From: Chloroflexota bacterium
GTDB taxonomy: Bacteria > Chloroflexota > Anaerolineae > J102
Assembly: GCA_029782215.1 (NCBI GenBank)
Contig: JAKOVD010000081.1
Coordinates: forward strand, 1 to 44,565
Length of the DNA: 44,565 nucleotides
Direction of reading: 5' to 3'
Shown in pieces: positions 1 to 8,771 of the stretch. The position numbers and the translations under genes are program-made. The first letter of the stretch is position 1, and the number at the start of each line of letters is the position of its first letter. Under the pieces are notes generated by a model, which did not search any database, had not been told where the DNA came from, and saw only the letters and a list, made by a program, of their open reading frames with translations.

Positions 1-205
1 TGATCAGGGTCTGGCGGATGCGCAGCGCCTTGCCGTCCACCTTGTACACCTTCTCGCCGCGGTCGTTCTCGATCCAGAAGTCGTCGCCGATGGCGAACAT
101 CTTCTGGCGCATCTGATAGTGGGTGGCGCCGCCGCCGCCCGGGCCGCCGGGTCCGCCCTCGCGGCGCTCTTCACGCCGTTCCTGACGATTGTCTCTGCGT
201 AACAT
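1..205 (-). CDS. LURP-one-related (YxjI/tubby-like) protein, 5' part
   Basis: The first 68 codons are visible; the rest lies left of the window. After a charged start and a glycine/proline-rich linker (about residues 15-26) comes MRQKMFAIGDDFWIEN followed by DRGEKVYKVDGKALRIRQ. This is the typical opening of the LURP-one-related/YxjI family, a tubby-like beta-barrel fold whose bacterial members have no firmly known reaction. The ATG at 205-203 is preceded by GGAGG (217-221) at workable spacing, which fixes the start. The glycine-rich N-terminal tail is longer than in simple family members. Confidence 0.75.
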   Translation of the reverse strand, partial: MLRRDNRQERREERREGGPGGPGGGGATHYQMRQKMFAIGDDFWIENDRGEKVYKVDGKALRIRQTLI

Positions 206-247
206 AGAAAGATCTACCTCCGGAAGTGGGTTGCGAAAGAAAACAGT

Positions 248-556
248 TCAGCCGGCGCCGTTGGCCGGGTCAGAGGTGACGGCGGTGGTTGCCGTGCCAG
301 ACAAAGATGTCGGGTAGGGAATACTGCTAAAGGAAAGCAATGGCAGCCCCAAGTCGTACAGCGTGTTCAGGACGCCAAGCAGGGCCGCCTGGTCCTGAAA
401 CGTGCCATGCAGCACCGTCACAGGGTCGTCTGGCGTTCCCTCGCCGGCGATCTCGACACCGCCCAGGTACTCCGACCATCTGGGGGCCAGAACACCGTAA
501 ACGCGAATCTCGTACTCTGCGGGTGAGTCAAGCGCTTTCAATCGACCACCTGTCAT
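248..556 (-). CDS. Small conserved-looking protein next to LuxR regulators
   Basis: A 102-residue protein with the core EYEIRVYGVLAPRWSEYLGG and, later, LHGTFQDQAALLGVLNTLYDLGLPLLS. I have seen this pattern (an EIRV-G strand, a W-S/D motif, then DQAALHG and a helix ending in DLGLPL) in short hypothetical proteins beside large LuxR/MalT-type regulators in Chloroflexota and Actinobacteria. The function is unknown. It lies downstream of the regulator at 799-3540 on the same strand, about 240 bp away. The start is uncertain: ATG 556 has AAGG eight bases upstream, while ATG 571 is in frame but has a poorer ribosome site. The C-terminal 20 residues are Ser/Thr/Ala-rich and probably disordered. Confidence 0.6.
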   Translation of the reverse strand: MTGGRLKALDSPAEYEIRVYGVLAPRWSEYLGGVEIAGEGTPDDPVTVLHGTFQDQAALLGVLNTLYDLGLPLLSFSSIPYPTSLSGTATTAVTSDPANGAG

Positions 557-760
557 GGTGTTTGCCTTCATCCAGCCTGCAACAGCACCGCACCAACGCG
601 GTAGGGAGGTCGTCTCGGGATCACAAGAACGTATGGCAGCGCTGTGTCGTGCCTTCGCGGTTTCACACGGCACTTGCAGTCGCAAATGCGACCTGGACCC
701 CGGCTCAGGTCATCAATCACCAGAATACCCTTCTCTTGCCCTGGTGAGAAGGGTAGAAAT

Positions 761-801
761 TACCTATAAACTATGTAGTATTACCTATGCCGATCTACCT
801 A
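761..801. promoter_or_regulatory. AT-rich cluster of TACCTA repeats, possible operator
   Basis: In an otherwise GC-rich area, TACCTA (TAGGTA on the minus strand) occurs at 761-766, 782-787 and 796-801, with start-to-start spacings of 21 and 14 bp. The near-palindrome ACTATGTAGT (770-779) lies between the first two. The cluster sits between the stop codon of the large LuxR regulator and the small gene at 248-556, where an operator or promoter for the small gene would lie. Binding by the neighbouring regulators is a guess from position. Confidence 0.3.
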
Positions 802-3540
802 GATGGCCCCTGGACCGCCGGGCGAGGGCAAAATCCCCAACGCCAGCGCCGCCGCCGCTGCCTCACGGCGATTCCCGACTCCCAGCTTCTGATAGATATT
901 GGCGGCATGATTCATCACCGTTCGCTCGGAGACGTACAACTTCGCCGCGATCTCCTTATCGGTCAGCCGCTGCGCCAGCAGCTCCAGCACATCCATCTCC
1001 CGTGCGGTGAGGGGCTCGACCAGGCGAGGCCGCTTCGCAGCGGGAACTGGGGCGGCCATTGGCTCCGCACCGGCCTTGTACGCCTGCAGCAGCCGGTCGA
1101 TGTAGCTGACCGCCACGCCGCGCTGGCGCAATAGGGACAGAAGAGTACCCATCCGCGACCCCAGGTCGACGAAAACACGGACCATCCCACCCGGCTGCGC
1201 CAACACCACGCTCTGTTCAAGCATGGCCAGGGCCGCATCCCGGTCACCGTTCTGATCGAGAAGAAGGGCCCGCAGCGCCCGCAGCTCGACAAGGTAGCGC
1301 ACATTGTGGGAGGTGTTGGCCAACCCCTCCAGGAGATCGAGGACCGCCACGGCTGCCGCCCGGCTCCCTGGCCCGCCCGCCAGGTGCACCTTCGCCAGGC
1401 TGATATGCGCCGCATAGAAGGTGACCAGCGGCGGCAGCGGGAGCGTGTACTTGGCAGCCCAGTGCTGCGCCTCGGCAAGGCGTCCCTGCTGCAAGGCCAG
1501 GTAGGCCAGGTAGGCACGGGCGTCGCTTAGCACGCGCATGTTCTGCATCTCCAGCCCATAGGCCACCAACGACTCGACCAACGCCTGCGCCCGATCAAGA
1601 GCACCGCGCGCAGCGTAGACGGAAGCCAACCCAAACGCAGCCTGGGAGTAGGGATTGCTGTGCGCCACATAGCGCTGCGCCACCACAGTCGCAAAGTCGG
1701 CCTCGGCCCCGGACAGGTCGTTCAACTGATAGAGGGCGCAGCCGCGCCAGCAGTGCGCCCAGGTAATGCTTTCGGTCAGGTCGCGCTCGATCCCCAGGCG
1801 CAGAAAATGGCTTGCTGTCTGCTGCAAGGCCGGCATGTCTCCCGCAATCCAGTCAAACACGCTGAGCCCGATGAGCAGCCGGCTTGCGAAGGAGTTCGCA
1901 TGCAGGCGATCCTCCTTGAGGGCCTCATGGAGCGATTCCCGACCCATGCGGACGTCGCCCTGCAAGTGCAAGCCGGCCGCGTGATACAGCCAGGCCGCGC
2001 CGCGCGCAGAGGAGGCCTCCATGGGAAGGGCTCGCAGGGCCGCCTCGGCATAAGCGTAGGTACGCTCACCTTGGTGCGTATAGTAGGCAAGCATGCTGCG
2101 CAGGGCATCGATCTCGCCCCGCAGATAGGTGCGTGCAGGTTCTGGCGGCGGTTTCTCTGCCATGACCACATCGATGCGATCAAGGAACTGGGGGAGGTCG
2201 TTGAAACGCCATCGGTGCTGCATGATCCAGGCCTCCAACAGCAGCAGCTCCGCATGCTCCTCGACCAGCCGGCGCGACAGCAGGTGCAGCCACTGGTTAA
2301 GCTGCTGCCAATGCTCCTGGTTCATGGCCCGATGGCGGTGTGCTTCGACGATCTGCACAACCCTGTCGCCATCTTCGGCGGCCAGGGCATGCCTGATCGC
2401 CTCCTCCACCTGTCCGGCCCCCGCAAACCAGGCGCTTGCACGCCGGTGCAGGGAATGAATGACGTCCTCAGAATAGAGGTCCTGCAGCCGGCTTCGCAGC
2501 AACTGCCGGAAGAGCTGGTGATAGCGAAACCAGCGCCCCTGACCGTCGAGGGCGGTCACGAACAGGTTCTCCGCCTCCAGGCGCTTCAGGTAGGCTTGCC
2601 CCTCGCCGGCAGTGGGATTCCCCCCCATAACGGCTTCACACAGAGGCCCAGAGAGACGATCCAGGATAGAGGTCTGCAGCAGGAACTCCTGAACGGCAGG
2701 CGCCTGCTGCGAAAGCACCTCATCCATTAGGAAGTCCGTCGTAAAACGGTTGCTTTCCTCAGACCCTGCCAGCAGTCTGCTGGCTTCCGGTTCGTACCGC
2801 AGCGACAGCGCTGCCAGGCGCAGGCCCGCAATCCACCCCTCCGTACGCTCCTCCAGGGCTGCCGCCAGTTCCTCACTGACATTGCCAGCAAGCGCCTGCC
2901 GGAGAAAGGCCGTGGCCTCTTCAAGGGTAAACCGAACTTCCTGGCGGCGAATCTCCAATACCTTGCCGCGGGCCCTGAGAACTGGAAGCGGCAGCGCCGG
3001 ATCGCTGCGCGTCGACAGCACCAGGCGCATCGCCGGCGGCGGATAGCGCAGCAGCTCCTCCAGGAAAGTCGTGACCGGCTGTGATCGCGCCAGGTGGAAG
3101 TCGTCCAACACCAGGATGAAGTAGTTACCCGGTCCCCCCGCGGGATCACCGGCCAGACTGTCGATCTCGTTCACCACGAGGCCGGCGATCGTCGCCGGCG
3201 GCGGCAGTTCCGGCGCCCGCAGCAGCGCCATCGTACCCGCACAGGCATCGGGAACAATCGTCCGCAATGCAGACACAAAGTAGAGCAGAAAGACCGAGAG
3301 GTCGGCGTCCCCCTCATCCAGCGTCACCCACGCACTGGGACAGGAGCATTCCGCCAACCAGGCGCTCAACAGCGTCGTCTTGCCGGACCCGGCCGGGGCA
3401 GACACCAGCGTCAGCGGGATGTCGCGGCCGTTATTGAGAACCGTGGACAGACGGTCGCGGCGCACCAGCGGGCTAGGGATTCCAGGCCGCCGCAGCTTGA
3501 TCTGTATAAGGTTCTGAGACGGTTCAACAGGATTGGGCAA
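799..3540 (-). CDS. MalT/LAL-type LuxR transcriptional regulator (STAND ATPase), copy 1
   Basis: This 913-residue protein has the layout of large ATP-binding LuxR regulators such as MalT. An N-terminal NTPase carries Walker A APAGSGKTT (about 48-56) and a Walker B stretch FILVLDDFHL. Winged-helix-like and long TPR-like helical repeats fill about 350-830. A C-terminal LuxR helix-turn-helix (about 845-900) reads LTAREMDVLELLAQRLTDKE and then IAAKLYVSERTVMNHAANIY. Such proteins are inducer-gated ATP switches that activate transcription. The inducer cannot be read from sequence. The start shown is TTG (3540-3538) without a good ribosome site, so it is uncertain; the conserved region begins within 15 residues. 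A same-strand paralogue (3819-6563) lies just upstream. Confidence 0.88.
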   Translation of the reverse strand: MPNPVEPSQNLIQIKLRRPGIPSPLVRRDRLSTVLNNGRDIPLTLVSAPAGSGKTTLLSAWLAECSCPSAWVTLDEGDADLSVFLLYFVSALRTIVPDACAGTMALLRAPELPPPATIAGLVVNEIDSLAGDPAGGPGNYFILVLDDFHLARSQPVTTFLEELLRYPPPAMRLVLSTRSDPALPLPVLRARGKVLEIRRQEVRFTLEEATAFLRQALAGNVSEELAAALEERTEGWIAGLRLAALSLRYEPEASRLLAGSEESNRFTTDFLMDEVLSQQAPAVQEFLLQTSILDRLSGPLCEAVMGGNPTAGEGQAYLKRLEAENLFVTALDGQGRWFRYHQLFRQLLRSRLQDLYSEDVIHSLHRRASAWFAGAGQVEEAIRHALAAEDGDRVVQIVEAHRHRAMNQEHWQQLNQWLHLLSRRLVEEHAELLLLEAWIMQHRWRFNDLPQFLDRIDVVMAEKPPPEPARTYLRGEIDALRSMLAYYTHQGERTYAYAEAALRALPMEASSARGAAWLYHAAGLHLQGDVRMGRESLHEALKEDRLHANSFASRLLIGLSVFDWIAGDMPALQQTASHFLRLGIERDLTESITWAHCWRGCALYQLNDLSGAEADFATVVAQRYVAHSNPYSQAAFGLASVYAARGALDRAQALVESLVAYGLEMQNMRVLSDARAYLAYLALQQGRLAEAQHWAAKYTLPLPPLVTFYAAHISLAKVHLAGGPGSRAAAVAVLDLLEGLANTSHNVRYLVELRALRALLLDQNGDRDAALAMLEQSVVLAQPGGMVRVFVDLGSRMGTLLSLLRQRGVAVSYIDRLLQAYKAGAEPMAAPVPAAKRPRLVEPLTAREMDVLELLAQRLTDKEIAAKLYVSERTVMNHAANIYQKLGVGNRREAAAAALALGILPSPGGPGAI

Positions 3541-3663
3541 CAGGTGTCAACTCTCTCCGCCCACGCACCTGACGCATATGTCAAAAGGAAAGCAATGGCG
3601 GGCCAAACGTCATTCATTATATTCGTTTCCGCGCCCCTTCACCAACAGCCAACTTGGATATCG

Positions 3664-3806
3664 CAGGGCTTCTCAAAAGTCGTCTCCGGGCAAGTCTGCG
3701 ATTTCGAACAGGGCCACTTGACGCACGGGCGATGCCACATAGTCCAGTGGTTCCAAAGACGAAGTCGCACTCACTATGACGAAAACCTGACTTTTGAGAA
3801 GCCCTG
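3664..3806. mobile_element. 143-bp MITE with 18-bp inverted ends and 10-bp target duplication
   Basis: The left end CAGGGCTTCTCAAAAGTC (3664-3681) is repeated exactly in inverted orientation at the right end (3789-3806). Immediately outside lie identical 10-bp direct repeats TTGGATATCG at 3654-3663 and 3807-3816, as expected for a target-site duplication. The 143-bp interior has no plausible gene, so this is a non-autonomous miniature element moved in trans. A 10-bp duplication is within the range seen for IS4-type transposases; that family assignment is inference. It inserted 2 bp beyond the stop codon of the upstream LuxR gene, in the gap before the second regulator. Confidence 0.9.
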
Positions 3807-3818
3807 TTGGATATCGCC

Positions 3819-6563
3819 TCAGAATCTCCTCTCACCGGACGGGAGAATGCCCACAGCAGCAGCCGTGGCCACAGCCTCGCGCCGGCTGGAAACGCCCAAC
3901 TTCGCGTAGATGTTAGCGGTGTGACGTGCAACCGTCGGTTCCGCAATGCCGAGACGCTGGGCGATCTCCTTGTCGCTGAAGCGCTGCGCCAGCAGCCACA
4001 GAACCTCCAATTCCCGAGGGGTCAAGGCCTCCGCAGAAGCTTGTTCACGGCTCGGGACCGGCAAGTGCATGGCCTGTCCCATGGGGGCAAAGGCAGCCAG
4101 GACCACGGCGACGAAGCCATGAACGCCCTCCGAGCTGCTCAGGCGGACAAAGAGGTGAGCCATCCGCGGACCAAGGTCGATGAAGACCCGCAACAGACCG
4201 CCACGCCTGGCCAGGGCAACAGATTGGGCCAGTGTCCGCAGCGCCGCCCGTTCATCCCCTTCGGCATCGGCAAGGAGCGCCTGCATGGCCAACACCTCCA
4301 CCGTGAAACGCGTATTGTGCGTGGCGAGGACATAGGCGTGGAGCCGGGAGAGCGCATCTGCCGCCGCCCGGCGGCTGGCGGGCGTGTTCAACAGCAGCAG
4401 CACCTTCGGCGGCGTCAACTGCGGTGCGTAAAAGAACGCCATCGCTGCGAGGGCCAGATGAGAACCCACCGTCGCCGCCCAACGCTCCGCCATGTCCAGC
4501 TCGCCCTGCACAGCCGCCAATTCGGCCGCATAGGCCTGGTGAAGACCCAACAGCCCCTGGCTCCCTGTCTCCCTGAGGTAGTCGCCGGCCACTTCCAGCA
4601 TCCTCTTTGCCTGCTCCGGCCGGCCGCGCGCCTGGTGAACGGAAGCAAGAATAAAGGCACTCTGCAAAACGCAGATCGGGTGGCTGGTGTAGCGCTTCTG
4701 CAGCACCGCCTCTGCATTTTGAGCGGCAGGGTCAAGCTCATTACGCTGATAGTGAGCACAGGCAAGCATGTAGCGCCCCCAGCCCAGGGACTCATCGCGA
4801 CCACCCGCCGCATAAGTTGACACCAGGCCCGTTGCCGCATCCAGGAGACCCGGAAGGTCGGCAGCCATCCAGTAGACAAACCCGGCCGAGCCGGCATTGC
4901 GCCCCTTCACCATCCCGGAAGGGGTCACGTCCTCCTCCTGTGCCTTCGCCAGCGTGGCATAGGCAGTGTCGAGGTCGCCCACCATTTGCTGTGCCAGCGC
5001 CAAATGCAGCCAGGCCTCAGAACGAGCGAGATACCACTCCCTGGGCATGGCCTCCAATGCCATGGTGGTCAGGCGACAGACTGCCGCCGGGTCCGTTCCC
5101 GCGAACCCCATGACCACACTGCGCAGGGTCGCGATCTCGCCCCGAAGCTGGCGCTCGCGCCCCGGCTGGCCTTCCATCTGCCCCAACAGCGCCTCGGCTT
5201 CGTTGGCAGCCTCAACCACAAAAGCAAAGTCGGAACGGCCCAGGAGCAGGATCCAGGCCCTGGCGAGGAGCAGGTCCGGAGACCGGGCAATCGTGCCAGC
5301 CGGAAAGAGCTGCAGCCAGCTTTCCAGCCGCGACCGCTGTTCGGTGTTCAGCAACTCGTGGCGATGCTGCGCCACCAACTGAATGGCGGACACCGAATCG
5401 CCGCCGGCCAGCATGTGCTCCAGGGCCTCTTCAAACAGACCCTGACCGGCAAACCAGGCGCCGGCAACCGCGTGCAACCTGGCCAGTGCCGTGGCGCCAT
5501 ACTGGCGCTCCAGGCGGCTGCGCAGAAGCATCCGGAAAAGCCGGTGGTAGCGATACCAGTTTCCAGCCTGATCCATGGCCATGGTAAAGAGGCCCTGCCG
5601 CTCCAGCCACTGCAGTTGGGTCTTCCCGTCGGGTACGGGGCCGTCCGGTCCCATCACGGCATCTGCCAGAGGACCGCAGAGACGGTCCAGGAAGGATGTC
5701 CGCAGCAGAAACGCCTCGACTCCTGGGGGAACCAGCCTGAGGACCTCGCTCATCAGATAGTCCATCACGTAGCGGTTGTCGGCGTCCAGCTCGGCAATGC
5801 GCCTGTCCACCTCGGCGATCCGGGTGTCAGCGTCGCCGGTTTGCTGCAGGGTCAGCGCTGCCAGCCGCAGACCCGCGATCCAGCCCTCGGTTCTCTCCGC
5901 CAGTACGGTCAGGGCTTCCGTGCCGAGAGGAACGCCGATGGCGTTGGCCATAAAGAGCGATATTTCCTCTCCGGTGAAACGAAGGTCATGGGCCCGGATC
6001 TCGGTCATATGGTCGCCCGCCCGCAGAAGGCCCAGGGGAAGCGGCGGGTCCGAGCGGGTGACCAGCACCAGGTGCAGGTGCTGCAGTGGATGTTGCAGAA
6101 GATCGGCCAACAACTCGTGGACCGCCGGATCATGGATGGCGTGGTAATCGTCGAGCACAAGGATGAGATCGCGGTCAAGCTCCTCGATGTCGTTGATCAG
6201 GCTGCCGGCAATGACGGCGGCGGAAGTCAGCGTCACGCCCGCCAGCAGAGACTGCGTGCGCGCGAGGGAACCGGGAAACACACCCCGGACCGCCGCCACG
6301 AGATAGGCGGCAAACGTGCGCAGGTCGTTGTCTTTCTCGTCAAGCGAAACCCAGACGCTGGGCCGCTCGCAACCCTGGAGCCATGAGCTCACCAGGATAG
6401 TCTTGCCAAAACCGGCGGGCGCTACCACCAGGGTCAAGGTACGGCTGAGACCGCGGCTGAGCCAGTCGGTCAAACGCGTGCGTTGGACCAGGTCTCCCGG
6501 CAGCCGCGGCCGGTAGAGCTTGGTGCGAACCAGGTTGGGAGATGCGGCGGACGAACCGTCCAC
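3819..6563 (-). CDS. MalT/LAL-type LuxR transcriptional regulator (STAND ATPase), copy 2
   Basis: A 914-residue paralogue of the regulator downstream of it, with the same order of parts. Walker A APAGFGKTIL is at about 48-57, Walker B reads LILVLDDYHAI, a TPR-like region follows, and the C-terminal LuxR helix-turn-helix reads LTPRELEVLWLLAQRFSDKE and then IAQRLGIAEPTVARHTANIY. Similar length and matching motifs throughout indicate a tandem duplication that has diverged, including in the recognition helix (EPTVARHT versus ERTVMNHA), so the two may bind different sites. The start chosen is GTG (6563-6561); no strong ribosome site is visible. A MITE separates the pair. Confidence 0.88.
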   Translation of the reverse strand: MDGSSAASPNLVRTKLYRPRLPGDLVQRTRLTDWLSRGLSRTLTLVVAPAGFGKTILVSSWLQGCERPSVWVSLDEKDNDLRTFAAYLVAAVRGVFPGSLARTQSLLAGVTLTSAAVIAGSLINDIEELDRDLILVLDDYHAIHDPAVHELLADLLQHPLQHLHLVLVTRSDPPLPLGLLRAGDHMTEIRAHDLRFTGEEISLFMANAIGVPLGTEALTVLAERTEGWIAGLRLAALTLQQTGDADTRIAEVDRRIAELDADNRYVMDYLMSEVLRLVPPGVEAFLLRTSFLDRLCGPLADAVMGPDGPVPDGKTQLQWLERQGLFTMAMDQAGNWYRYHRLFRMLLRSRLERQYGATALARLHAVAGAWFAGQGLFEEALEHMLAGGDSVSAIQLVAQHRHELLNTEQRSRLESWLQLFPAGTIARSPDLLLARAWILLLGRSDFAFVVEAANEAEALLGQMEGQPGRERQLRGEIATLRSVVMGFAGTDPAAVCRLTTMALEAMPREWYLARSEAWLHLALAQQMVGDLDTAYATLAKAQEEDVTPSGMVKGRNAGSAGFVYWMAADLPGLLDAATGLVSTYAAGGRDESLGWGRYMLACAHYQRNELDPAAQNAEAVLQKRYTSHPICVLQSAFILASVHQARGRPEQAKRMLEVAGDYLRETGSQGLLGLHQAYAAELAAVQGELDMAERWAATVGSHLALAAMAFFYAPQLTPPKVLLLLNTPASRRAAADALSRLHAYVLATHNTRFTVEVLAMQALLADAEGDERAALRTLAQSVALARRGGLLRVFIDLGPRMAHLFVRLSSSEGVHGFVAVVLAAFAPMGQAMHLPVPSREQASAEALTPRELEVLWLLAQRFSDKEIAQRLGIAEPTVARHTANIYAKLGVSSRREAVATAAAVGILPSGERRF

Positions 6564-6642
6564 GAGATGCGACCATCGCTGCCCTCACGTGCACCGCCCA
6601 GCTGGCGTGGGTGAGAGGCAAGCTTGTGCCCATGATAAAGGA

Positions 6643-6774
6643 ATGCCCGACCTTACGCCAAGCAGGATCGCCTACCTGGCAGCCTCTGCCGTTGCGGCAG
6701 GCCTGCAACTGGCGACTTTCGACCGGGGGTTCCGGCAGTACACCGGGCTGGACTTGATGCTGCTTGAGGATTGA
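6643..6774 (+). pseudogene. C-terminal relic of a VapC-type PIN-domain toxin
   Basis: The frame reads SRIAYLAASAVAAGLQLATF followed by DRGFRQYTGLDLMLLED and a stop. This matches the last helix and strand of VapC-like PIN RNases (A-LA-A...L-TFDR-F-...GL). The conserved acidic residue of the TFDR motif is kept. The N-terminal two thirds of the domain, with the other catalytic acids, are absent, and upstream sequence in this frame is not toxin-like. No antitoxin gene is adjacent. I read it as a decayed toxin-antitoxin locus between the LuxR gene and the DUF72 gene. Confidence 0.65.
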
Positions 6775-6822
6775 ATCCCACCCAGGCCCATCACCGCCCG
6801 CCACTTCTGCGCTGGTGAATCC

Positions 6823-7707
6823 TCAGAACAGCGCCAACTGTCCCCCCACCTCAGGGTCTGGCGGCGGGACCTCGCCGGGCCAGACCGGCATCTCACCCAC
6901 CGGCGCCCGCCCGGCCAGCAGGCGGTGGAACTCGCGCCCCAGTTGGGGAGCACAGACGTCGTAGGGACTGTGCATGTAGACGTAGGGGGTGCGCCCACCG
7001 GCAATCCACTCGGCCACAAGATCGGCCAGATCCTCCAGCCAGGGCAGGTTGGCCGCCACGTCGGGATGCGCCACAAAGCGGTACAGCGGATGGCGGCCGG
7101 TGGCGACGGGGTGCACGGGCAGATCGGGCTTGCGCTGCTGCGCTCCCGCCACCACCGGATCGCGGGGATCGGCGGTGCGCAGCGCTCTTGTGTCGAAGAT
7201 AGCCCGGTCCGCCCCCAACCCGGCCAGCAGGTCGTTCAAGGCCTGTTCTTCCCGGCCGCCGCCAAAGAAAGCGCGGTGCCGCACCTCCACCACATACTGG
7301 TAGGTGGCAGGCAGCGCGGAGAACACCGCCTCCAGCGCCGGCAGATCGACGGGCCCAAAGGAAGGGGGGAGCTGGATCAAGAAGGGCCCCAGACGGGAAC
7401 CCAGAGGCGCCATGCGCGTGAAGAAGGCCTCGATCTCAGCCCCGGCCTGGCGCAGACGTTTGTCATGGGTGACGGTGCGGGGTAGCTTGAAGCAAAAATG
7501 GAAACCCGCCGGCGCGTCCAGCCGCCAGCGTTCCACCGTCTTCGCGTCTGGCACGGCGTAGAACGTGGTGTTGCCTTCCACCGTGTTGAACACCGCTGCA
7601 TACTGGCGCAGATAGTCCGCGGGTTTAGCCTCAGCGCTGAAGAGGTTGCCGGTCCAACCCCGAAAGCTCCAGATCGGACAGCCCAGGTAGTAGCTCGAGA
7701 TGGTCAT
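6823..7707 (-). CDS. DUF72 family protein (TIM-barrel-like)
   Basis: A 294-residue protein with the DUF72 signatures: an opening YYLGCPIWSFRGWTGNLF, EGNTTFYAVPDAKTVERW, FHFCFKLPRTVTHDKRL, then FLIQLPPSFGP, VVEVRHRAFF and a late YVYMHSPYD. DUF72 proteins are TIM-barrel-like with no established reaction. The start MTISSYYLGCPIW fits the family and excludes a longer upstream frame that would run through the terminator and into rfbB. No clear ribosome-binding site is seen. It lies 45 bp downstream of rfbB, but a terminator separates them, so it probably has its own promoter. Confidence 0.85.
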   Translation of the reverse strand: MTISSYYLGCPIWSFRGWTGNLFSAEAKPADYLRQYAAVFNTVEGNTTFYAVPDAKTVERWRLDAPAGFHFCFKLPRTVTHDKRLRQAGAEIEAFFTRMAPLGSRLGPFLIQLPPSFGPVDLPALEAVFSALPATYQYVVEVRHRAFFGGGREEQALNDLLAGLGADRAIFDTRALRTADPRDPVVAGAQQRKPDLPVHPVATGRHPLYRFVAHPDVAANLPWLEDLADLVAEWIAGGRTPYVYMHSPYDVCAPQLGREFHRLLAGRAPVGEMPVWPGEVPPPDPEVGGQLALF

Positions 7708-7714
7708 GACAAGA

Positions 7715-7747
7715 AAAAGCCGGACTTCTTTGAGAAGTCCGGCTTTT
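7715..7747 (-). terminator. Intrinsic terminator of the polysaccharide operon
   Basis: A perfect 15-bp stem (7715-7729 with 7733-7747) and a 3-nt loop lie just past the rfbB stop codon. On the minus strand the stem ends in a run of U. The A-tract on the other arm also permits bidirectional termination. Confidence 0.88.
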
Positions 7748-7751
7748 GGCC

Positions 7752-8771
7752 TCACAGAACCTTGCGGCTGCCGTACATGCGCTCGTAGTACTCGCGGAAC
7801 TCGCCCGACTTGATCGGCTGCCACCACCACTCGTTGGCGACATACCAACGCACCGTCTTGCGGATGGCCGCCTCCGGGTCATGCCGCGGCTGCCAGCCCA
7901 GGCCGCGAACCTTGTCGATCTTCAGGGAATAGCGGCGGTCATGACCGGGACGATCCTCGACGTGCTGGATGAGGTCGCGGGAGGCGCCCAGCTCGTCCAG
8001 CAGAATCTCCACCATGCGCAGGTTTTCCATCTCCTGCCCGGTGCCGATGTTGTAGATCTCGCCCAGTTCGCCGGCGTGCAGCACGATGTCAATGGCCTCG
8101 CAGTGGTCGCCCACCCACTGGTAATCGCGCATCTGGCGCCCGTCGCCGTAGACCGGCAGACGCTTGCCCTCCAGAGCGTTGGTCACAAACAGCGGGACCA
8201 CTTTCTCGGGATACTGGTAGGGGCCGATATTGTTCGAACCGCGCGTGATCGTGACCGGCAGGTTGTAGGTGACACGATAGGCGAGGACCATCAGGTCGCC
8301 GCTGGTCTTGCTGGCGGCGTAGGGGCTGCGCGGCGCCACGGGGTCGGTCTCCAGCGAGGAGTGCCCGGCCGGAATGTGGCCGTAGACCTCGTCGGTGCTG
8401 ATCTGGTGGTAGCGTTCCAGCCCGAACTTGCGCGCCGCCTCCAGCAGCACGTACGTGCCGTAGACGTCGGTCTGGATGAAGGCATCGGGATTGAGGATGG
8501 AACGGTCAACATGGGTTTCGGCCGCAAAGTTGACGATGGTGTCGATGTCATGTTCCTGGATGGCGCGCTCCACCCCGGCTCGATCGGTGATGTCCCCGTG
8601 CACAAAACGGTAGGCGGGATGGTCGCTGACATCGGCCAGGTTGTTCAGGTTGCCGGCATAGGTGAGCTTGTCATACACCACCGCCCGGTAATCGGGGTGG
8701 GCCTCCAGGACGTGATGGACATAGTTCGAGCCGATAAAGCCGGCGCCGCCGGTGATGAGCAGGTTCTTCAT
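7752..8771 (-). CDS. rfbB: dTDP-glucose 4,6-dehydratase
   Basis: A 339-residue extended short-chain dehydrogenase/reductase that converts dTDP-glucose to dTDP-4-keto-6-deoxyglucose, an early step towards dTDP-rhamnose and other deoxysugars. The Rossmann motif GGAGFIGSNY is at the N terminus (about 8-17). The Thr-acid part of the active site is in STDEVYGHIP, and the YxxxK pair is in SPYAASKTSGD. The length matches RfbB/RmlB. Its ATG overlaps the upstream stop codon (ATGA at 8771-8768), so it is translationally coupled to the unknown gene before it. It is the last gene of the operon, followed by a strong terminator. No rmlC or rmlD is in the window. Confidence 0.95.
   Translation of the reverse strand: MKNLLITGGAGFIGSNYVHHVLEAHPDYRAVVYDKLTYAGNLNNLADVSDHPAYRFVHGDITDRAGVERAIQEHDIDTIVNFAAETHVDRSILNPDAFIQTDVYGTYVLLEAARKFGLERYHQISTDEVYGHIPAGHSSLETDPVAPRSPYAASKTSGDLMVLAYRVTYNLPVTITRGSNNIGPYQYPEKVVPLFVTNALEGKRLPVYGDGRQMRDYQWVGDHCEAIDIVLHAGELGEIYNIGTGQEMENLRMVEILLDELGASRDLIQHVEDRPGHDRRYSLKIDKVRGLGWQPRHDPEAAIRKTVRWYVANEWWWQPIKSGEFREYYERMYGSRKVL

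Noticed and set aside
758..793. Shared ATTACCTATGCC with 42120-42140
   Set aside because: A 12-bp match between two places in 44 kb is expected by chance, and no longer similarity was seen.
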